Program-made: the position numbers and the translations under genes
The notes under the pieces: generated by a model
What the model was told of the DNA's origin: nothing
What the model saw: the letters and a program-made list of their open reading frames with translations, nothing else
Databases searched by the model: none
Part shown: positions 23,607 through 33,140 of the stretch, in pieces
Layout: each line of letters begins with the position of its first letter
Numbering within the stretch: the first letter of the stretch is position 1
From: Lachnospiraceae bacterium
Lineage (GTDB): Bacteria; Bacillota; Clostridia; Lachnospirales; Lachnospiraceae
Length of the DNA stretch: 64,000 bases
Reading direction: 5' to 3'
Assembly (NCBI GenBank): GCA_028692395.1
Contig: JAQUXP010000013.1
Coordinates: forward strand, 1 to 64,000

Positions 23607-25568
23607 GTGGAAAAACAAAGATATTATATCAGTACAGCAATTGCCTATACTTCAGGAAAGCCACATATCGGAAATACTTATGAGATTGTACTGGCTGACA
23701 GTATTGCAAGATTCAAACGCCAGCAGGGGTATGAGGTGTACTTCCAGACCGGAACAGATGAACATGGACAGAAGATCGAGTTGAAGTCTGAAGAGCAGGG
23801 TGTTACACCGAAGGAGTTCGTAGATGGTGTTTCTACTGAGATTAAGAGAATCTGGGATCTGATGAATACTTCCTATGATAAATTCGTTCGCACTACAGAC
23901 GCATATCACGAAGCGCAGGTGCAGAAGATATTTAAAAAGCTTTATGATCAGGGTGACATCTATAAGGGACATTATGAAGGGATGTACTGTACTCCCTGTG
24001 AGTCTTTTTTTACAGAGTCTCAGCTGGTAGACGGAAAGTGTCCGGACTGCGGACGTGAGGTGACTCCGGCGAAGGAAGAGGCATACTTCTTCCGTATGAG
24101 CAAATATGCTCCCCGTCTGATCGAGTATATTAAGGAACATCCGGAATTTATCCAGCCGGTTTCCCGTAAAAATGAAATGATGAATAATTTTCTTCTTCCG
24201 GGCCTGCAGGATCTGTGCGTATCACGTACTTCCTTTAAGTGGGGAATTCCAGTGGACTTTGATCCAAAGCATGTAGTATACGTGTGGCTGGATGCATTGA
24301 CCAACTATATTACCGGCATCGGTTATGATTGCGATGGAAGCAGCTCAGAGCAGTTCCAGCAGTACTGGCCGGCGGATCTGCATCTGATTGGAAAGGATAT
24401 TATTCGCTTTCATACCATCTACTGGCCGATCTTTTTGATGGCACTGGATCTTCCATTGCCAAAGCAGGTGTTCGGTCATCCGTGGCTCCTGCAGGGTGAC
24501 GGAAAGATGAGTAAATCCAAGGGAAATGTTATTTATGCAGATGATCTTGCGGATATGTTCGGCGTGGACGCAGTTCGGTATTTTGTTCTCCACGAGATGC
24601 CGTTTGACAATGATGGAGTGATTACCTGGGAGCTTATGGTAGAACGCATGAATTCAGAGCTTGCCAATACCCTTGGCAATCTGGTGAATCGTACTATCTC
24701 CATGTCAAACAAGTATTTTGACGGAGTTGTATGTAACAAAAACATCACAGATGCGGTAGATGATGATTTTAAGGCTGTAGTTACAGGTACAAGAGAGAAA
24801 GTTGCAGCAAAGATGGAAGATCTGAGAGTGGCAGATGCATTGACAGAGATCTTTAATCTGTTCCACCGCTGTAATAAATATATTGATGAAACCATGCCAT
24901 GGGCACTGGCCAAGGATGAAGCAAAACAGGACAGACTGGCCACCGTACTTTACAATCTGGTGGAGGGTATCTGTATTGGAGCTTCTCTGCTGGAGTCTTA
25001 TATGCCCGAGACTACAGAACGTATTCTGGGACAGCTTCATGCAGAAAAGAGAAATTACGAAGATCTTACCACCTTTGGTCTGTATCCATCAGGCAGTCAC
25101 GTGACGGATAAGCCAGAGATTCTGTTCCAGCGTCTTGATATGAAAGAGGTTCTGGAAAAGGTAGAGGCCATGAAGATGGAAGATTCTTCATCGGAGGATG
25201 CACCGGCAGAGGATGCGTCGGTTATTGATATAGAAGCAAAAGAAGAGATTACCTTCGATGATTTTGAGAAGATGCAGTTTCAGGTAGGTGAGATTATCGC
25301 CTGCGAGGAAGTGAAGAAGTCCAGAAAACTGCTTTGTTCCCAGGTAAAGATCGGAAGTACTGTAAAGCAGATTGTATCCGGCATCAAGGGACATTATACT
25401 GCTGAGGAGATGGTAGGCAAGAAGGTGATGGTTCTGGTGAATCTCAAGCCTGCGAAGCTTGCAGGAGTGCTTTCCGAGGGCATGCTGCTCTGTGCGGAAG
25501 ATGCTGATGGAAATCTGGCACTGATGAAACCGGAGAAGGAAATGCCGGCAGGAGCTGAAATCTGCTAG
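23607..25568 (+). CDS. metG: Methionyl-tRNA synthetase with C-terminal tRNA-binding domain
   Basis: A 653-residue class I synthetase that charges tRNA-Met. HIGN lies at residues 20-23, KMSKS at 300-304, and a zinc knuckle CTPC...CPDC lies near residues 130-150. Residues about 555-653 form a Trbp111-like OB-fold tRNA-binding domain (FEKMQFQVGEI, VSGIKGHY). A charged linker (EDSSSEDAPAEDAS) joins the parts. GTG start with GAGGAG upstream. No T-box is visible in the 240 bases upstream. tatD follows, as in many Firmicutes. Confidence 0.96.
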   Translation: MEKQRYYISTAIAYTSGKPHIGNTYEIVLADSIARFKRQQGYEVYFQTGTDEHGQKIELKSEEQGVTPKEFVDGVSTEIKRIWDLMNTSYDKFVRTTDAYHEAQVQKIFKKLYDQGDIYKGHYEGMYCTPCESFFTESQLVDGKCPDCGREVTPAKEEAYFFRMSKYAPRLIEYIKEHPEFIQPVSRKNEMMNNFLLPGLQDLCVSRTSFKWGIPVDFDPKHVVYVWLDALTNYITGIGYDCDGSSSEQFQQYWPADLHLIGKDIIRFHTIYWPIFLMALDLPLPKQVFGHPWLLQGDGKMSKSKGNVIYADDLADMFGVDAVRYFVLHEMPFDNDGVITWELMVERMNSELANTLGNLVNRTISMSNKYFDGVVCNKNITDAVDDDFKAVVTGTREKVAAKMEDLRVADALTEIFNLFHRCNKYIDETMPWALAKDEAKQDRLATVLYNLVEGICIGASLLESYMPETTERILGQLHAEKRNYEDLTTFGLYPSGSHVTDKPEILFQRLDMKEVLEKVEAMKMEDSSSEDAPAEDASVIDIEAKEEITFDDFEKMQFQVGEIIACEEVKKSRKLLCSQVKIGSTVKQIVSGIKGHYTAEEMVGKKVMVLVNLKPAKLAGVLSEGMLLCAEDADGNLALMKPEKEMPAGAEIC

Positions 25569-25642
25569 AGACTACAAATATTCATTATTTGCATAAATAA
25601 TGCAAGTAATTGTTTATAAATATTTAAAATGGAGTATAATGA

Positions 25643-26422
25643 ATGATATTCGAAACACATGCACATTACGATGATGCGGCTTTTGATGAAGACAGGGAAG
25701 TACTGCTTGACAGTATGCAAAGTAACGGAATAGAGAAAATCATAAATGTCAGTGCAGACCTGAAAAGCCTGGATGCCACGGCTTGGCTGATGAAGAAGTA
25801 CCCATATATTTATGGAGCCTTCGGCCTTCATCCAGATGAGATTGGAAGCCTGGATGACGAAGTACTGCTTCATATGCAGGAACTGTGCCAGGAGGAAAAG
25901 GCAGTTGCGGTAGGTGAGATCGGGCTTGATTATTACTGGAATAAAGAAAACCACGAGACACAGATTGCAGGTTTTAAGCGGCAGATTGAACTTGCCAGAC
26001 AGGTGAAGCTCCCCATGATTATTCACAGCAGGGAGGCGGCCGCTGATACGCTGGCAGTGATGAAAGAGATGCACACCGAAGAAATCGGAGGAGTAGTCCA
26101 CTGTTTTTCCTATTCGGTGGAGATGGCAAAAGAATATCTGAATATGGGATTTTACCTTGGAATTGGTGGTGTAATCACCTATAAGAATGCACGAAAACTG
26201 GTAGAGGTTATAAAGATGGCACCGTTGGAGCGCCTTTTGCTGGAAACAGACAGCCCCTATCTGACACCGGTACCAAACCGGGGAAAGAGAAATTCTTCTT
26301 TAAATCTCCCGGATATAGCAGCAAAAATTGCTGACATCAGGGGTATTACCTACGAAGAAGTGACGGCAGTGACCCAAGTGAATGCAGAAGATCTATTCTT
26401 AAGGAGCAGGGAAGATGATTAA
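25643..26422 (+). CDS. tatD: TatD-family metal-dependent hydrolase (DNase)
   Basis: A 259-residue TIM-barrel metal hydrolase. HAHYDD at residues 6-11, VGEIGLDYYW, IIHSRE, VVHCFSYS and LLLETDSPYLTP give the metal ligands. The family shows 3'-5' exonuclease and Mg-dependent DNase activity. GGAG lies 8 bases before ATG. The metG-tatD pair is a common arrangement. Its last 8 bases overlap the next gene. Confidence 0.93.
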   Translation: MIFETHAHYDDAAFDEDREVLLDSMQSNGIEKIINVSADLKSLDATAWLMKKYPYIYGAFGLHPDEIGSLDDEVLLHMQELCQEEKAVAVGEIGLDYYWNKENHETQIAGFKRQIELARQVKLPMIIHSREAAADTLAVMKEMHTEEIGGVVHCFSYSVEMAKEYLNMGFYLGIGGVITYKNARKLVEVIKMAPLERLLLETDSPYLTPVPNRGKRNSSLNLPDIAAKIADIRGITYEEVTAVTQVNAEDLFLRSREDD

Positions 26423-28031
26423 AAAAAATATTAGAAAGTGGATATCGAAACAGAAGGTGCTTATTACCTCATTGATGCTGAGTGTATCTATGATTATGGC
26501 ACTTCCGGCTTCAATTCTTGCGGACGAGGGACAGCCGGAAGCGGTTCCTACCGAGATGGCCGCACCGGTCAGTGAAGTACCGGAAGAGATTCAGACAAAG
26601 GAAGTGACAGAGACACCAGTCGAAGAGGAGCCATCCGTGGGCCCGGAGACAGAAGTGCCAACGGAGACACCGACAGAAGTGCCGACCGAAACACCAACGG
26701 AGACACCAACCGAAACACCGACGGAAACACCGACGGAGACGCCAACCGAAACACCGACGGAAACACCGACGGAGACGCCAACCGAAACACCGACGGAAAC
26801 ACCGACGGAGACGCCAACCGAAACACCGACGGAGACACCAACAGAAATACCCACCGAAACACCAACCGAAATACCGACGCAGACACCAACAGAAATACCA
26901 ACTGAGACACCAACGGAGACACCGGGTAATGTCTTTGGCAATCTGTCCAATATAAATGCAGGAACTTATATAGCACCAATTTTGTTCCATACCATAGCGA
27001 AGGATTATGCACTGCCGAATACTACAGATTATATTTCCATCAGAGAAGAAAAAAGTGATGGAGCCAGAGAAGTAGGTCGTCTGAAGTATGGCGGTATCTG
27101 CTTTATTATCGCTGATAAAGATCAGCCCTGGGTTTATGTGGAATCAGGAGAGGTACGTGGATTTGTTCGCACAGAATCTCTGATTATGAATGAGGCGGCT
27201 TTTGTGCAGGTTCAGACTCTTGGAGAGAGTAAGTTCTCTCTGGCAGAAAGCCTGATCTCTACATGGGACAACAAAGCATACAGCTATTCTATGGATACGG
27301 TTCATGATGTAGACAGCAGCAGTGAGCTGCGTCAGTCTATGATTCAGTTTTCAGAACAGTTCCTGGGCAATCCCTATGTATGGGGTGGAACCAGTCTGAC
27401 GAATGGATGTGACTGTTCCGGATATGTGCAGCAGATCTACAGCCAGTTTGGCTATACGCTTCCCCGTGTATCCGCACAACAGGCGGAGGTGGGAACCAAG
27501 ATCCCGGCAAGTGAGGCACAGCCTGGCGATCTGCTCTTCTATGCCAATGCAAATGGAACCATCTATCATGTTCTGATCTATATTGGCGGTGGAAAAGCAA
27601 TCAATGCTTCCAGTGAAACAACCGGAATCATCATTTCTGATGTAAATTATAGTCTTGTACCATGGGCAGTCCGCATTATCAATGATGCCACAGACACTTT
27701 AAGCACAAGAGTGATTACCAGTGGCGGATATTCAGCAGCGCCAAATGGTACATATCTTGGAAGATTTAAGCTGACTGCATATTGTAACTGTGTGAAGTGC
27801 TGCGGAGTCTGGGCAGGCGGAGCAACTGCCAGCGGTTTGATGCCACAGGCAGGAATTACCATAGCTACCGGAGATCTTCCCTTTGGAACCAAGCTGAACG
27901 TAGGCGGTCAGGTATTCACTGTTCAGGATAGAGGAACACCTTACGGACATATTGATATTTATATGAACGATCATCAGCAGGCACAGCAGTTTGGGGTGCA
28001 GTATGCGGACGTATACGTTCAGAATGACTAA
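26415..28031 (+). CDS. Secreted NlpC/P60 endopeptidase with TETP repeat linker and C-terminal 3D domain
   Basis: A 538-residue exported cell-wall hydrolase. A signal peptide (about 1-37, ending ILA) is followed by a Pro/Thr/Glu repeat spacer (about 80-170), an SH3-like region (about 190-260), an NlpC/P60 domain with catalytic Cys in NGCDCSGYV near 335 and His in [12 protein letters not shown] near 386, and a 3D domain with TAYCNC and the aspartates of [15 protein letters not shown]. NlpC/P60 enzymes cleave peptidoglycan stem peptides; 3D domains occur in Rpf/MltA-type lytic enzymes, so it may cut both peptide and glycan. It overlaps tatD by 8 bases; AGGAG lies before the ATG. Confidence 0.88.
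   Translation: MIKKNIRKWISKQKVLITSLMLSVSMIMALPASILADEGQPEAVPTEMAAPVSEVPEEIQTKEVTETPVEEEPSVGPETEVPTETPTEVPTETPTETPTETPTETPTETPTETPTETPTETPTETPTETPTETPTETPTETPTEIPTETPTEIPTQTPTEIPTETPTETPGNVFGNLSNINAGTYIAPILFHTIAKDYALPNTTDYISIREEKSDGAREVGRLKYGGICFIIADKDQPWVYVESGEVRGFVRTESLIMNEAAFVQVQTLGESKFSLAESLISTWDNKAYSYSMDTVHDVDSSSELRQSMIQFSEQFLGNPYVWGGTSLTNGCDCSGYVQQIYSQFGYTLPRVSAQQAEVGTKIPASEAQPGDLLFYANANGTIYHVLIYIGGGKAINASSETTGIIISDVNYSLVPWAVRIINDATDTLSTRVITSGGYSAAPNGTYLGRFKLTAYCNCVKCCGVWAGGATASGLMPQAGITIATGDLPFGTKLNVGGQVFTVQDRGTPYGHIDIYMNDHQQAQQFGVQYADVYVQND
26655..26925 (+). repeat. Tandem 12-base (TETP) repeats inside the cell-wall hydrolase gene
   Basis: About 22 copies of a 12-base unit encode TETP or TEIP. 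In the centre (about 26715-26825) three units form a 36-base higher-order repeat that recurs nearly identically, so slippage length variation is likely. The product is an extended wall-spanning spacer. Confidence 0.9.
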
Positions 28032-28043
28032 TAAATTATGAAG

Positions 28044-28080
28044 CAGAGGGCTGTCGCATTTTGGTGTGGCAGTCCTTCTG
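28044..28080 (+). terminator. Hairpin after the NlpC/P60 gene, resembling the ends of the large palindromic repeat
   Basis: CAGAGGGCTGTCGC pairs with GTGGCAGTCCTTCTG around a short loop. It can serve as a terminator. The arm GGGCTGTCGCA equals the outer arm of the repeat at 62705. Confidence 0.55.
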
Positions 28081-28158
28081 TCATATCTGTTTTGTACCAT
28101 GGAATAGCAACAGGAATTATTACAAAAAAATTTGGAAAATTGTGTCGATTATTCCGTG

Positions 28159-28187
28159 TTGACAGCCTGTATACCGATTGGTATAAT
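28159..28187 (+). promoter_or_regulatory. Consensus sigma-A promoter with embedded TetR-type operator
   Basis: TTGACA (28159-28164), a 17-base spacer and TATAAT (28182-28187) form a perfect consensus promoter. The palindrome TATACC-GATT-GGTATA (28170-28185) fills the spacer and covers most of the -10 box, so a dimeric repressor bound there would block polymerase. Confidence 0.75.
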
Positions 28188-28207
28188 TGCTATAAGGAGT
28201 AGAATCT

Positions 28208-28789
28208 ATGGAAAATCGCAAAAGTATTCTGAACTGTGCCCTGCAGTTATTTTACCAAAAAGGTTACGACGCAGTGGGAGTACAGGAAATTGTGGAAAAG
28301 GCAGGCGTTACGAAGCCAACATTATATTATTATTTTGGCAGTAAACGAGGACTTTTGGAAAAACTGCTGCAGGAGCATTTTGGTAAAATGGAGGAGAAAC
28401 TGGTTCGGGCATCGGCTTATGATGCGGGAATACCGGAGATCCTTTACCGTCTCGCCCGGGCTTTTTTTGATGGGGCTACAGCAGATCCGGAGTTTTATCT
28501 GATGATATTGTCGCTTTTTTATTCTGGACGTCAAAGTGAGGGCTTCCAGATCGTGTATCCCATGGTGAAGCGTTATTACCGTATCTATGTGGAGGTGTTT
28601 GCACGGGCATCAGAGGAGCTGGGTAATATGCATGGAAGGCAGGAGCAGTTTGCAATTGGTTTTTCAGGTATTCTGGATCATCATCTGATGCATGCAGCAA
28701 CAAACAGAGATGACTTATCAAAGCTTCATATTTCGGATGAGGAAACCCGAAGTATTGTAAAGCAGTTTATGTATGGCATATATTCATGA
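28208..28789 (+). CDS. TetR/AcrR-family transcriptional regulator
   Basis: A 193-residue repressor-type protein. The N-terminal HTH reads ILNCALQLFYQKGYDAV and IVEKAGVTKPTLYYYFGSK; the C-terminal ligand domain is unassigned. AAGGAG precedes the ATG. The palindrome in its own promoter suggests autorepression. It is 16 bases from the downstream glycosidase gene, so it probably controls that gene as part of one transcript. The ligand is unknown; an alpha-glucan or sugar signal is a guess from context. Confidence 0.88.
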   Translation: MENRKSILNCALQLFYQKGYDAVGVQEIVEKAGVTKPTLYYYFGSKRGLLEKLLQEHFGKMEEKLVRASAYDAGIPEILYRLARAFFDGATADPEFYLMILSLFYSGRQSEGFQIVYPMVKRYYRIYVEVFARASEELGNMHGRQEQFAIGFSGILDHHLMHAATNRDDLSKLHISDEETRSIVKQFMYGIYS

Positions 28790-28805
28790 AAAGGGGTAAA
28801 AAGTT

Positions 28806-30167
28806 ATGGCAGCATGGTACGAAACAGCAGAGTTTTATCACATTTATCCGATTGGACTGACGGGAGCACCAAGAAGGCGGGAATCCGATGAGGTTGTTCA
28901 CCGCATGGATACACTGACCCGGGAATGGCTTCCCCATATTGAAAAGCTGGGATGCAGCGCAATCTATATTGGACCGTTGTTTGATTCCACAACACATGGG
29001 TATGATACAAAGGATTATAAGAAGGTGGATCCGAGGCTGGGCGACCAGGAGGATTTTAAAAGCTTTGTAGAGGAAGCACACCAAAGAGGAATAAAGGTAG
29101 TTGTGGACGGTGTGTTTAACCATACCGGAAGAGAATTTTTTGCATTTCAGGACATCCAGAAAAACCGTGAGGGTTCCCGCTACCAGGGATGGTATAAGGG
29201 AATCTGGTTTGGCGGAAATACCTGTTATAATGATGGATTTTCCTACGAAGCATGGAGAAATTGTTATGAGCTGGTGAATCTGAATCTTCAGAACCAGGAG
29301 GTACGGGATTACCTTCTGGAAGTGATTGAGTTCTGGATTGACACCTTTGATATTGATGGAATCCGGCTGGACTGTGCGGATTGTCTTGACTTTGAGTTTA
29401 TGCATCAGATGCGGGAACGCACAGAACGAAAAAAGCAGGACTTCTGGCTGATGGGCGAAGTGATCCATGGAGATTATGCCCGCTATATCGGCGACGGACA
29501 TCAGCTGCTTCACAGTGTTACCAACTATGAATTACATAAAGGGTTATATTCCGGACATAATGATCATAATTATTTTGAGATTGCACATACAATCCGTCGG
29601 GAATTTGATGAAAATGGCGGCATCTACAAGGGTATGAAGCTGTATACCTTCGTGGATAATCATGATGTCGACAGACTTGCAAGCAAGCTGACCGTGAAGG
29701 AGAATCAGATCCCGGTCTATACTCTGCTCTATATGCTTCCTGGAATTCCATCCATTTACTATGGATCGGAGTTCGGTATTCAGGGCAAAAAAGAGGGTGG
29801 AAATGATGATCCACTAAGACCGCAGCTGGCACTTGACGAGCTGCTGGAGCAGTCTCCATATCCGGAGCTTATGGAACATATTAAGCGGCTCTCCCATGTG
29901 AGAAGAGAACACAGAGCCTGCTTTGAGGGCAGGTACCGTGAACTGATGCTGACAAACCGTCAGTATGCATTTGCCAGAATGTCTGAGGATGATATGGTAA
30001 TTACTGCGGTGAATAATGATGAAGCGGAAGCTGTGGTTTCCATACCGGTACCGGATGGAGGTGCGCAGTGGAAGGAAGCCGGAAGTGATGAGCAATGCCT
30101 GCTGCAGGACGGAAGAATTCAGATCAGTATTCCTGCAAATGGAGCGGTTATCATCGTAAAAGCTTGA
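28806..30167 (+). CDS. GH13 alpha-amylase family glycoside hydrolase
   Basis: A 453-residue cytoplasmic GH13 enzyme (no signal peptide). The catalytic triad is visible: nucleophile Asp189 in GIRLDCAD, acid Glu218 in LMGEVIH, and Asp287 in FVDNHDVD; DGVFNHTG gives the first conserved region. A short beta-rich C-terminal domain ends it. It probably hydrolyses maltodextrins or similar alpha-glucans inside the cell; exact specificity cannot be read. AAAGGGG lies before the ATG. Probably cotranscribed with the TetR gene and possibly glgB. Confidence 0.9.
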   Translation: MAAWYETAEFYHIYPIGLTGAPRRRESDEVVHRMDTLTREWLPHIEKLGCSAIYIGPLFDSTTHGYDTKDYKKVDPRLGDQEDFKSFVEEAHQRGIKVVVDGVFNHTGREFFAFQDIQKNREGSRYQGWYKGIWFGGNTCYNDGFSYEAWRNCYELVNLNLQNQEVRDYLLEVIEFWIDTFDIDGIRLDCADCLDFEFMHQMRERTERKKQDFWLMGEVIHGDYARYIGDGHQLLHSVTNYELHKGLYSGHNDHNYFEIAHTIRREFDENGGIYKGMKLYTFVDNHDVDRLASKLTVKENQIPVYTLLYMLPGIPSIYYGSEFGIQGKKEGGNDDPLRPQLALDELLEQSPYPELMEHIKRLSHVRREHRACFEGRYRELMLTNRQYAFARMSEDDMVITAVNNDEAEAVVSIPVPDGGAQWKEAGSDEQCLLQDGRIQISIPANGAVIIVKA

Positions 30168-30241
30168 AAAATAAAGATAAGTACAGTGTAACTGTTCAGA
30201 CGTTGAAAGGTCACACTACAAGATGGTAAGGAGATAGAGGT

Positions 30242-32263
30242 ATGGGAGAGAAGCGAACAATGAAAAGTGGAACGAAATCAGTGGCAAGTAATGCAGCAGC
30301 GAACAGGGCCACATCCAGAAAGTTCTCTGCGGCGAAGGCATCTGCTGCTGGGAGAAGGAAGAAATCCGATGCACGGTTCAGCGATCTGGATCAGTATCTT
30401 TTTGGTCAGGCAACCCACTATGACTTGTATAAGAAGATGGGAGCCCATCCGGATAAAAAGGATGGAAAAGAGGGCGTATGGTTTACTGTATGGGCACCAA
30501 ATGCTGTGTCAATTACAGTGATTGGTGAGTTTAACAACTGGGATGAGCTCTCAATTCCCATGAAGAAGGTAACTGAGGCAGGGGTATATGAGGTCTTTGT
30601 TCCTGGTGCAGTGGAAGGACAGCTGTATAAATACCGTATTGAGACTTTGAAAGGCGAATTCCTGTACAAGGCAGACCCTTATGCATTCTCTGCAGAGCTT
30701 CGCCCGGGAACCGCCTCCAGAATTGCCGTTATTGATGATTATAAGTGGAATGATGCTCTGTGGCTGAAAAAACGTACAGAGTTTACACCTCAGAGGTCTG
30801 CAATGTCTATCTATGAGGTGCATCCGGGTTCCTGGAAGAAACATCCGGTAAGCAAAGAAAATCCGGAAGGTTTCTATGATTATGAATATTTTGCAAAATC
30901 CCTGGTGGATTATGTAAAGGATATGGGATATACCCATGTAGAACTGATGGGAATTGCAGAGCATCCCTTTGATGGCTCCTGGGGTTATCAGGTAACCGGA
31001 TATTACGCACCGACTTCCCGCTACGGAACGCCAAAGCAGTTCAAGTACCTGGTGGATTACTGCCATAAGAACAAGATTGGAGTTATCCTTGACTGGGTTC
31101 CGGCACATTTCCCAAAGGATGCCCATGGACTTGCAGAGTTTGATGGAACAGCCGTGTATGAGCATGCAGACCCAAGGCAGGGAGAGCATCCGGACTGGGG
31201 TACCAAGATCTTTAATTACGGAAGACCGGAGGTTAAGAATTTCCTTTTAGCAAATGCACTCTACTGGGTAGAGGAGTATCATATTGATGGACTTCGTGTG
31301 GATGCAGTGGCATCCATGCTGTATCTGGATTATGGAAAACAGGACGGACAGTGGGTTGCCAATAAGTATGGTGGCAATGAGAATCTGGAGGCTGTGGAGT
31401 TTTTCAAGCATCTGAATTCACTGGTAACAGGAAGAAACAAGGGAGTTGCCATGATCGCCGAGGAGTCTACTTCCTGGCCAAAGGTAACCGGAGATGTGCA
31501 TGACGATGGTCTTGGATTCACATTGAAGTGGAACATGGGCTGGATGCATGATTTCCTGGAATATATGAAGCTGGATCCTTATTTTCGTAAATTCAATCAT
31601 AACAGGATGACATTTTCACTGACCTACGCTTTCAGCGAGAATTATGTACTGGTGCTTTCTCACGATGAGGTTGTACATCTGAAATGCTCCATGGTGAATA
31701 AGATGCCAGGTACCCCGCAAGAAAAATTCCAGAACCTGATGGCAGGTTATGCATTTATGTTCGGACATCCAGGCAAAAAGCTGCTCTTCATGGGCCAGGA
31801 TTTTGGCCAGCTGCAGGAGTGGTCTGAAGATCGGGAGCTTGACTGGTTTCTTCTGGCAGAGAAGCCCCATGAGCATCTCCAGGCTTACGTGAGAGATCTT
31901 CTGAAGATGTATACCAAGTATCCGGCTTTGTATGCCAATGACACGGGCTATGATACCTTCGAGTGGATCAATGCAAATGATGGGGAACGCAGTATCTACA
32001 GTTTTGTGCGGAAATCACCGGACGGAAAGAACAGTATGCTGTTCGTATGCAACTTTACCCCGGTGGCACGGCCGGAATATCGGGTTGGTGTGCCGGAGAG
32101 AAAGACATATCGTCTGATTCTTGACAGCTCCGACACCAAATATGGCGGCCAGAGCACTGACCGCCAGAAGACTTACCGTGCCCTGAAGCAGGAGTGTGAT
32201 GGAAGAGAATATTCTATCGGTTATGATCTGCCGGCATTCGGTGTCGCAGTATTTACTTATTAA
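30242..32263 (+). CDS. glgB: 1,4-alpha-glucan branching enzyme
   Basis: A 673-residue GH13 transferase that makes alpha-1,6 branches in glycogen. A basic, Ala/Ser-rich N-terminal extension (about 1-45) precedes a CBM48-like domain (VWFTVWAPNAVSITVIGEFNNW) and the catalytic barrel with Asp354 (GLRVDAVASM), Glu407 (MIAEEST) and Asp475 (LSHDEVVH). ELMGIAEHPFDGSWGYQ is typical of GlgB. AAGGAG precedes ATG 30242. No glgA, glgC or glgD is in the window. The gene ends at a strong terminator. Confidence 0.95.
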   Translation: MGEKRTMKSGTKSVASNAAANRATSRKFSAAKASAAGRRKKSDARFSDLDQYLFGQATHYDLYKKMGAHPDKKDGKEGVWFTVWAPNAVSITVIGEFNNWDELSIPMKKVTEAGVYEVFVPGAVEGQLYKYRIETLKGEFLYKADPYAFSAELRPGTASRIAVIDDYKWNDALWLKKRTEFTPQRSAMSIYEVHPGSWKKHPVSKENPEGFYDYEYFAKSLVDYVKDMGYTHVELMGIAEHPFDGSWGYQVTGYYAPTSRYGTPKQFKYLVDYCHKNKIGVILDWVPAHFPKDAHGLAEFDGTAVYEHADPRQGEHPDWGTKIFNYGRPEVKNFLLANALYWVEEYHIDGLRVDAVASMLYLDYGKQDGQWVANKYGGNENLEAVEFFKHLNSLVTGRNKGVAMIAEESTSWPKVTGDVHDDGLGFTLKWNMGWMHDFLEYMKLDPYFRKFNHNRMTFSLTYAFSENYVLVLSHDEVVHLKCSMVNKMPGTPQEKFQNLMAGYAFMFGHPGKKLLFMGQDFGQLQEWSEDRELDWFLLAEKPHEHLQAYVRDLLKMYTKYPALYANDTGYDTFEWINANDGERSIYSFVRKSPDGKNSMLFVCNFTPVARPEYRVGVPERKTYRLILDSSDTKYGGQSTDRQKTYRALKQECDGREYSIGYDLPAFGVAVFTY

Positions 32264-32268
32264 TCACT

Positions 32269-32322
32269 AAAAAAAGAATAGAGTTTGCGGAATACTTATA
32301 ACGCAAACTCTATTCTTTTTTT
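32269..32322. terminator. Bidirectional terminator between glgB and the TraX-like gene, derived from the palindromic repeat core
   Basis: A 21-base perfect stem (32269-32289 with 32302-32322) has seven A at the left edge and seven T at the right, so it can end transcripts in both directions between two convergent genes. The stretch 32292-32336 matches the repeat at 62847-62892 almost base for base, including ATGCTTAGGACT beyond the stem. Confidence 0.85.
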
Positions 32323-32351
32323 ATGCTTAGGACTTCTTCGGCCTTTTGTAA

Positions 32352-33140
32352 TTAGAACATGGCAACGCCGCCAAGACCAAGCAGGCAGGCGATACCGTAG
32401 AGCAGTAGCAGATGAACAGGGTAGAATGCATAAAACACATATTTTTGTGTTTTACCCTTTTCTCCGTTGTAGAAGTGAATAGGAATCAGGCTGAGGAAGG
32501 CAGGAATTTCTGCTGTGCTGAGGGCAGATAATGCCAGACATCCGGTGGCCATACTCATAAGCCTTGTCTTGCGGAAGAAGTAAATTGCTGCTGCAGCAAG
32601 GATACCGCTGGCACCATAGTCGCAGCGGCCTAAAATGCCGAGGACAGCAAATACGGCTACAGACAGAATCTGTGCCACGAAAATTCCCATCTTTGGAAGA
32701 CTGGACTGTTCCAGGTAATCAAGCAGACAGAACAACAGAAGCACCAAAAGCAGTGTGACGCCGACACTTTGTTTCACAAGAGAGAACACCTTTCCGGTGA
32801 GGGCCAGGTCAAAGGGGATCTCTGAAATCAGAGCGAAAATTGCCAGTCTGCAGGCATAAGAGCGGCGGTCATGGGTATGGCGGAAGCCTTCAAACAGAAG
32901 GAACAAAAAGATCGGAAATGCGATGCGTCCGATGTTCCGCATGATGAAGTCTGCCCAATACAGCGTAGAATTCTGTGCCAAAAATGCAGCAGCATTTTCT
33001 TCAGTTACGTCGGCAATCCCTTGAAAAATCAGCTTTCGCTCCAGAATAACCGCACCGATATGGTCTATCAGCATGATTGCCATGGCGATGATTTTGAGGG
33101 TATTGCTGTTAATACCTCTTTTTTTTGTTGTCGTTTCCAT
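32352..33140 (-). CDS. TraX-family multispanning membrane protein
   Basis: A 262-residue protein with about seven or eight hydrophobic segments. NSNTLKIIAMAIMLIDHIGAV and RNIGRIAFPIFLFLLFEGF are the conserved features of the TraX family, named for the F-plasmid pilin acetylase; the chromosomal copies in gut Firmicutes have no assigned substrate. HFYNGEKGKTQKYVFYAFYP matches the conserved C-terminal YNG...K..FY.FYP region. AAAGGG lies upstream. It is a single-gene unit convergent with glgB. Confidence 0.85.
   Translation of the reverse strand: METTTKKRGINSNTLKIIAMAIMLIDHIGAVILERKLIFQGIADVTEENAAAFLAQNSTLYWADFIMRNIGRIAFPIFLFLLFEGFRHTHDRRSYACRLAIFALISEIPFDLALTGKVFSLVKQSVGVTLLLVLLLFCLLDYLEQSSLPKMGIFVAQILSVAVFAVLGILGRCDYGASGILAAAAIYFFRKTRLMSMATGCLALSALSTAEIPAFLSLIPIHFYNGEKGKTQKYVFYAFYPVHLLLLYGIACLLGLGGVAMF

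Noticed and set aside
25635-25640. TATAAT just before tatD as a promoter for a leaderless message
   Set aside because: GGAG lies 8 bases before the ATG, so this is a normal ribosome site; no suitable -35 box at the right distance.
26655-26925. CRISPR-like array
   Set aside because: The repeats are contiguous 12-mers in a coding frame without unique spacers.
26511-26990. Minus-strand frames with VGVSVGVS or RRCFGW repeats
   Set aside because: They are antisense readings of the 12-base TETP array and have no start signals.
32352-33140. TraX-like gene as a sign of a conjugative plasmid or ICE
   Set aside because: TraX homologues are common chromosomal singletons in gut Firmicutes and no other transfer gene is nearby.
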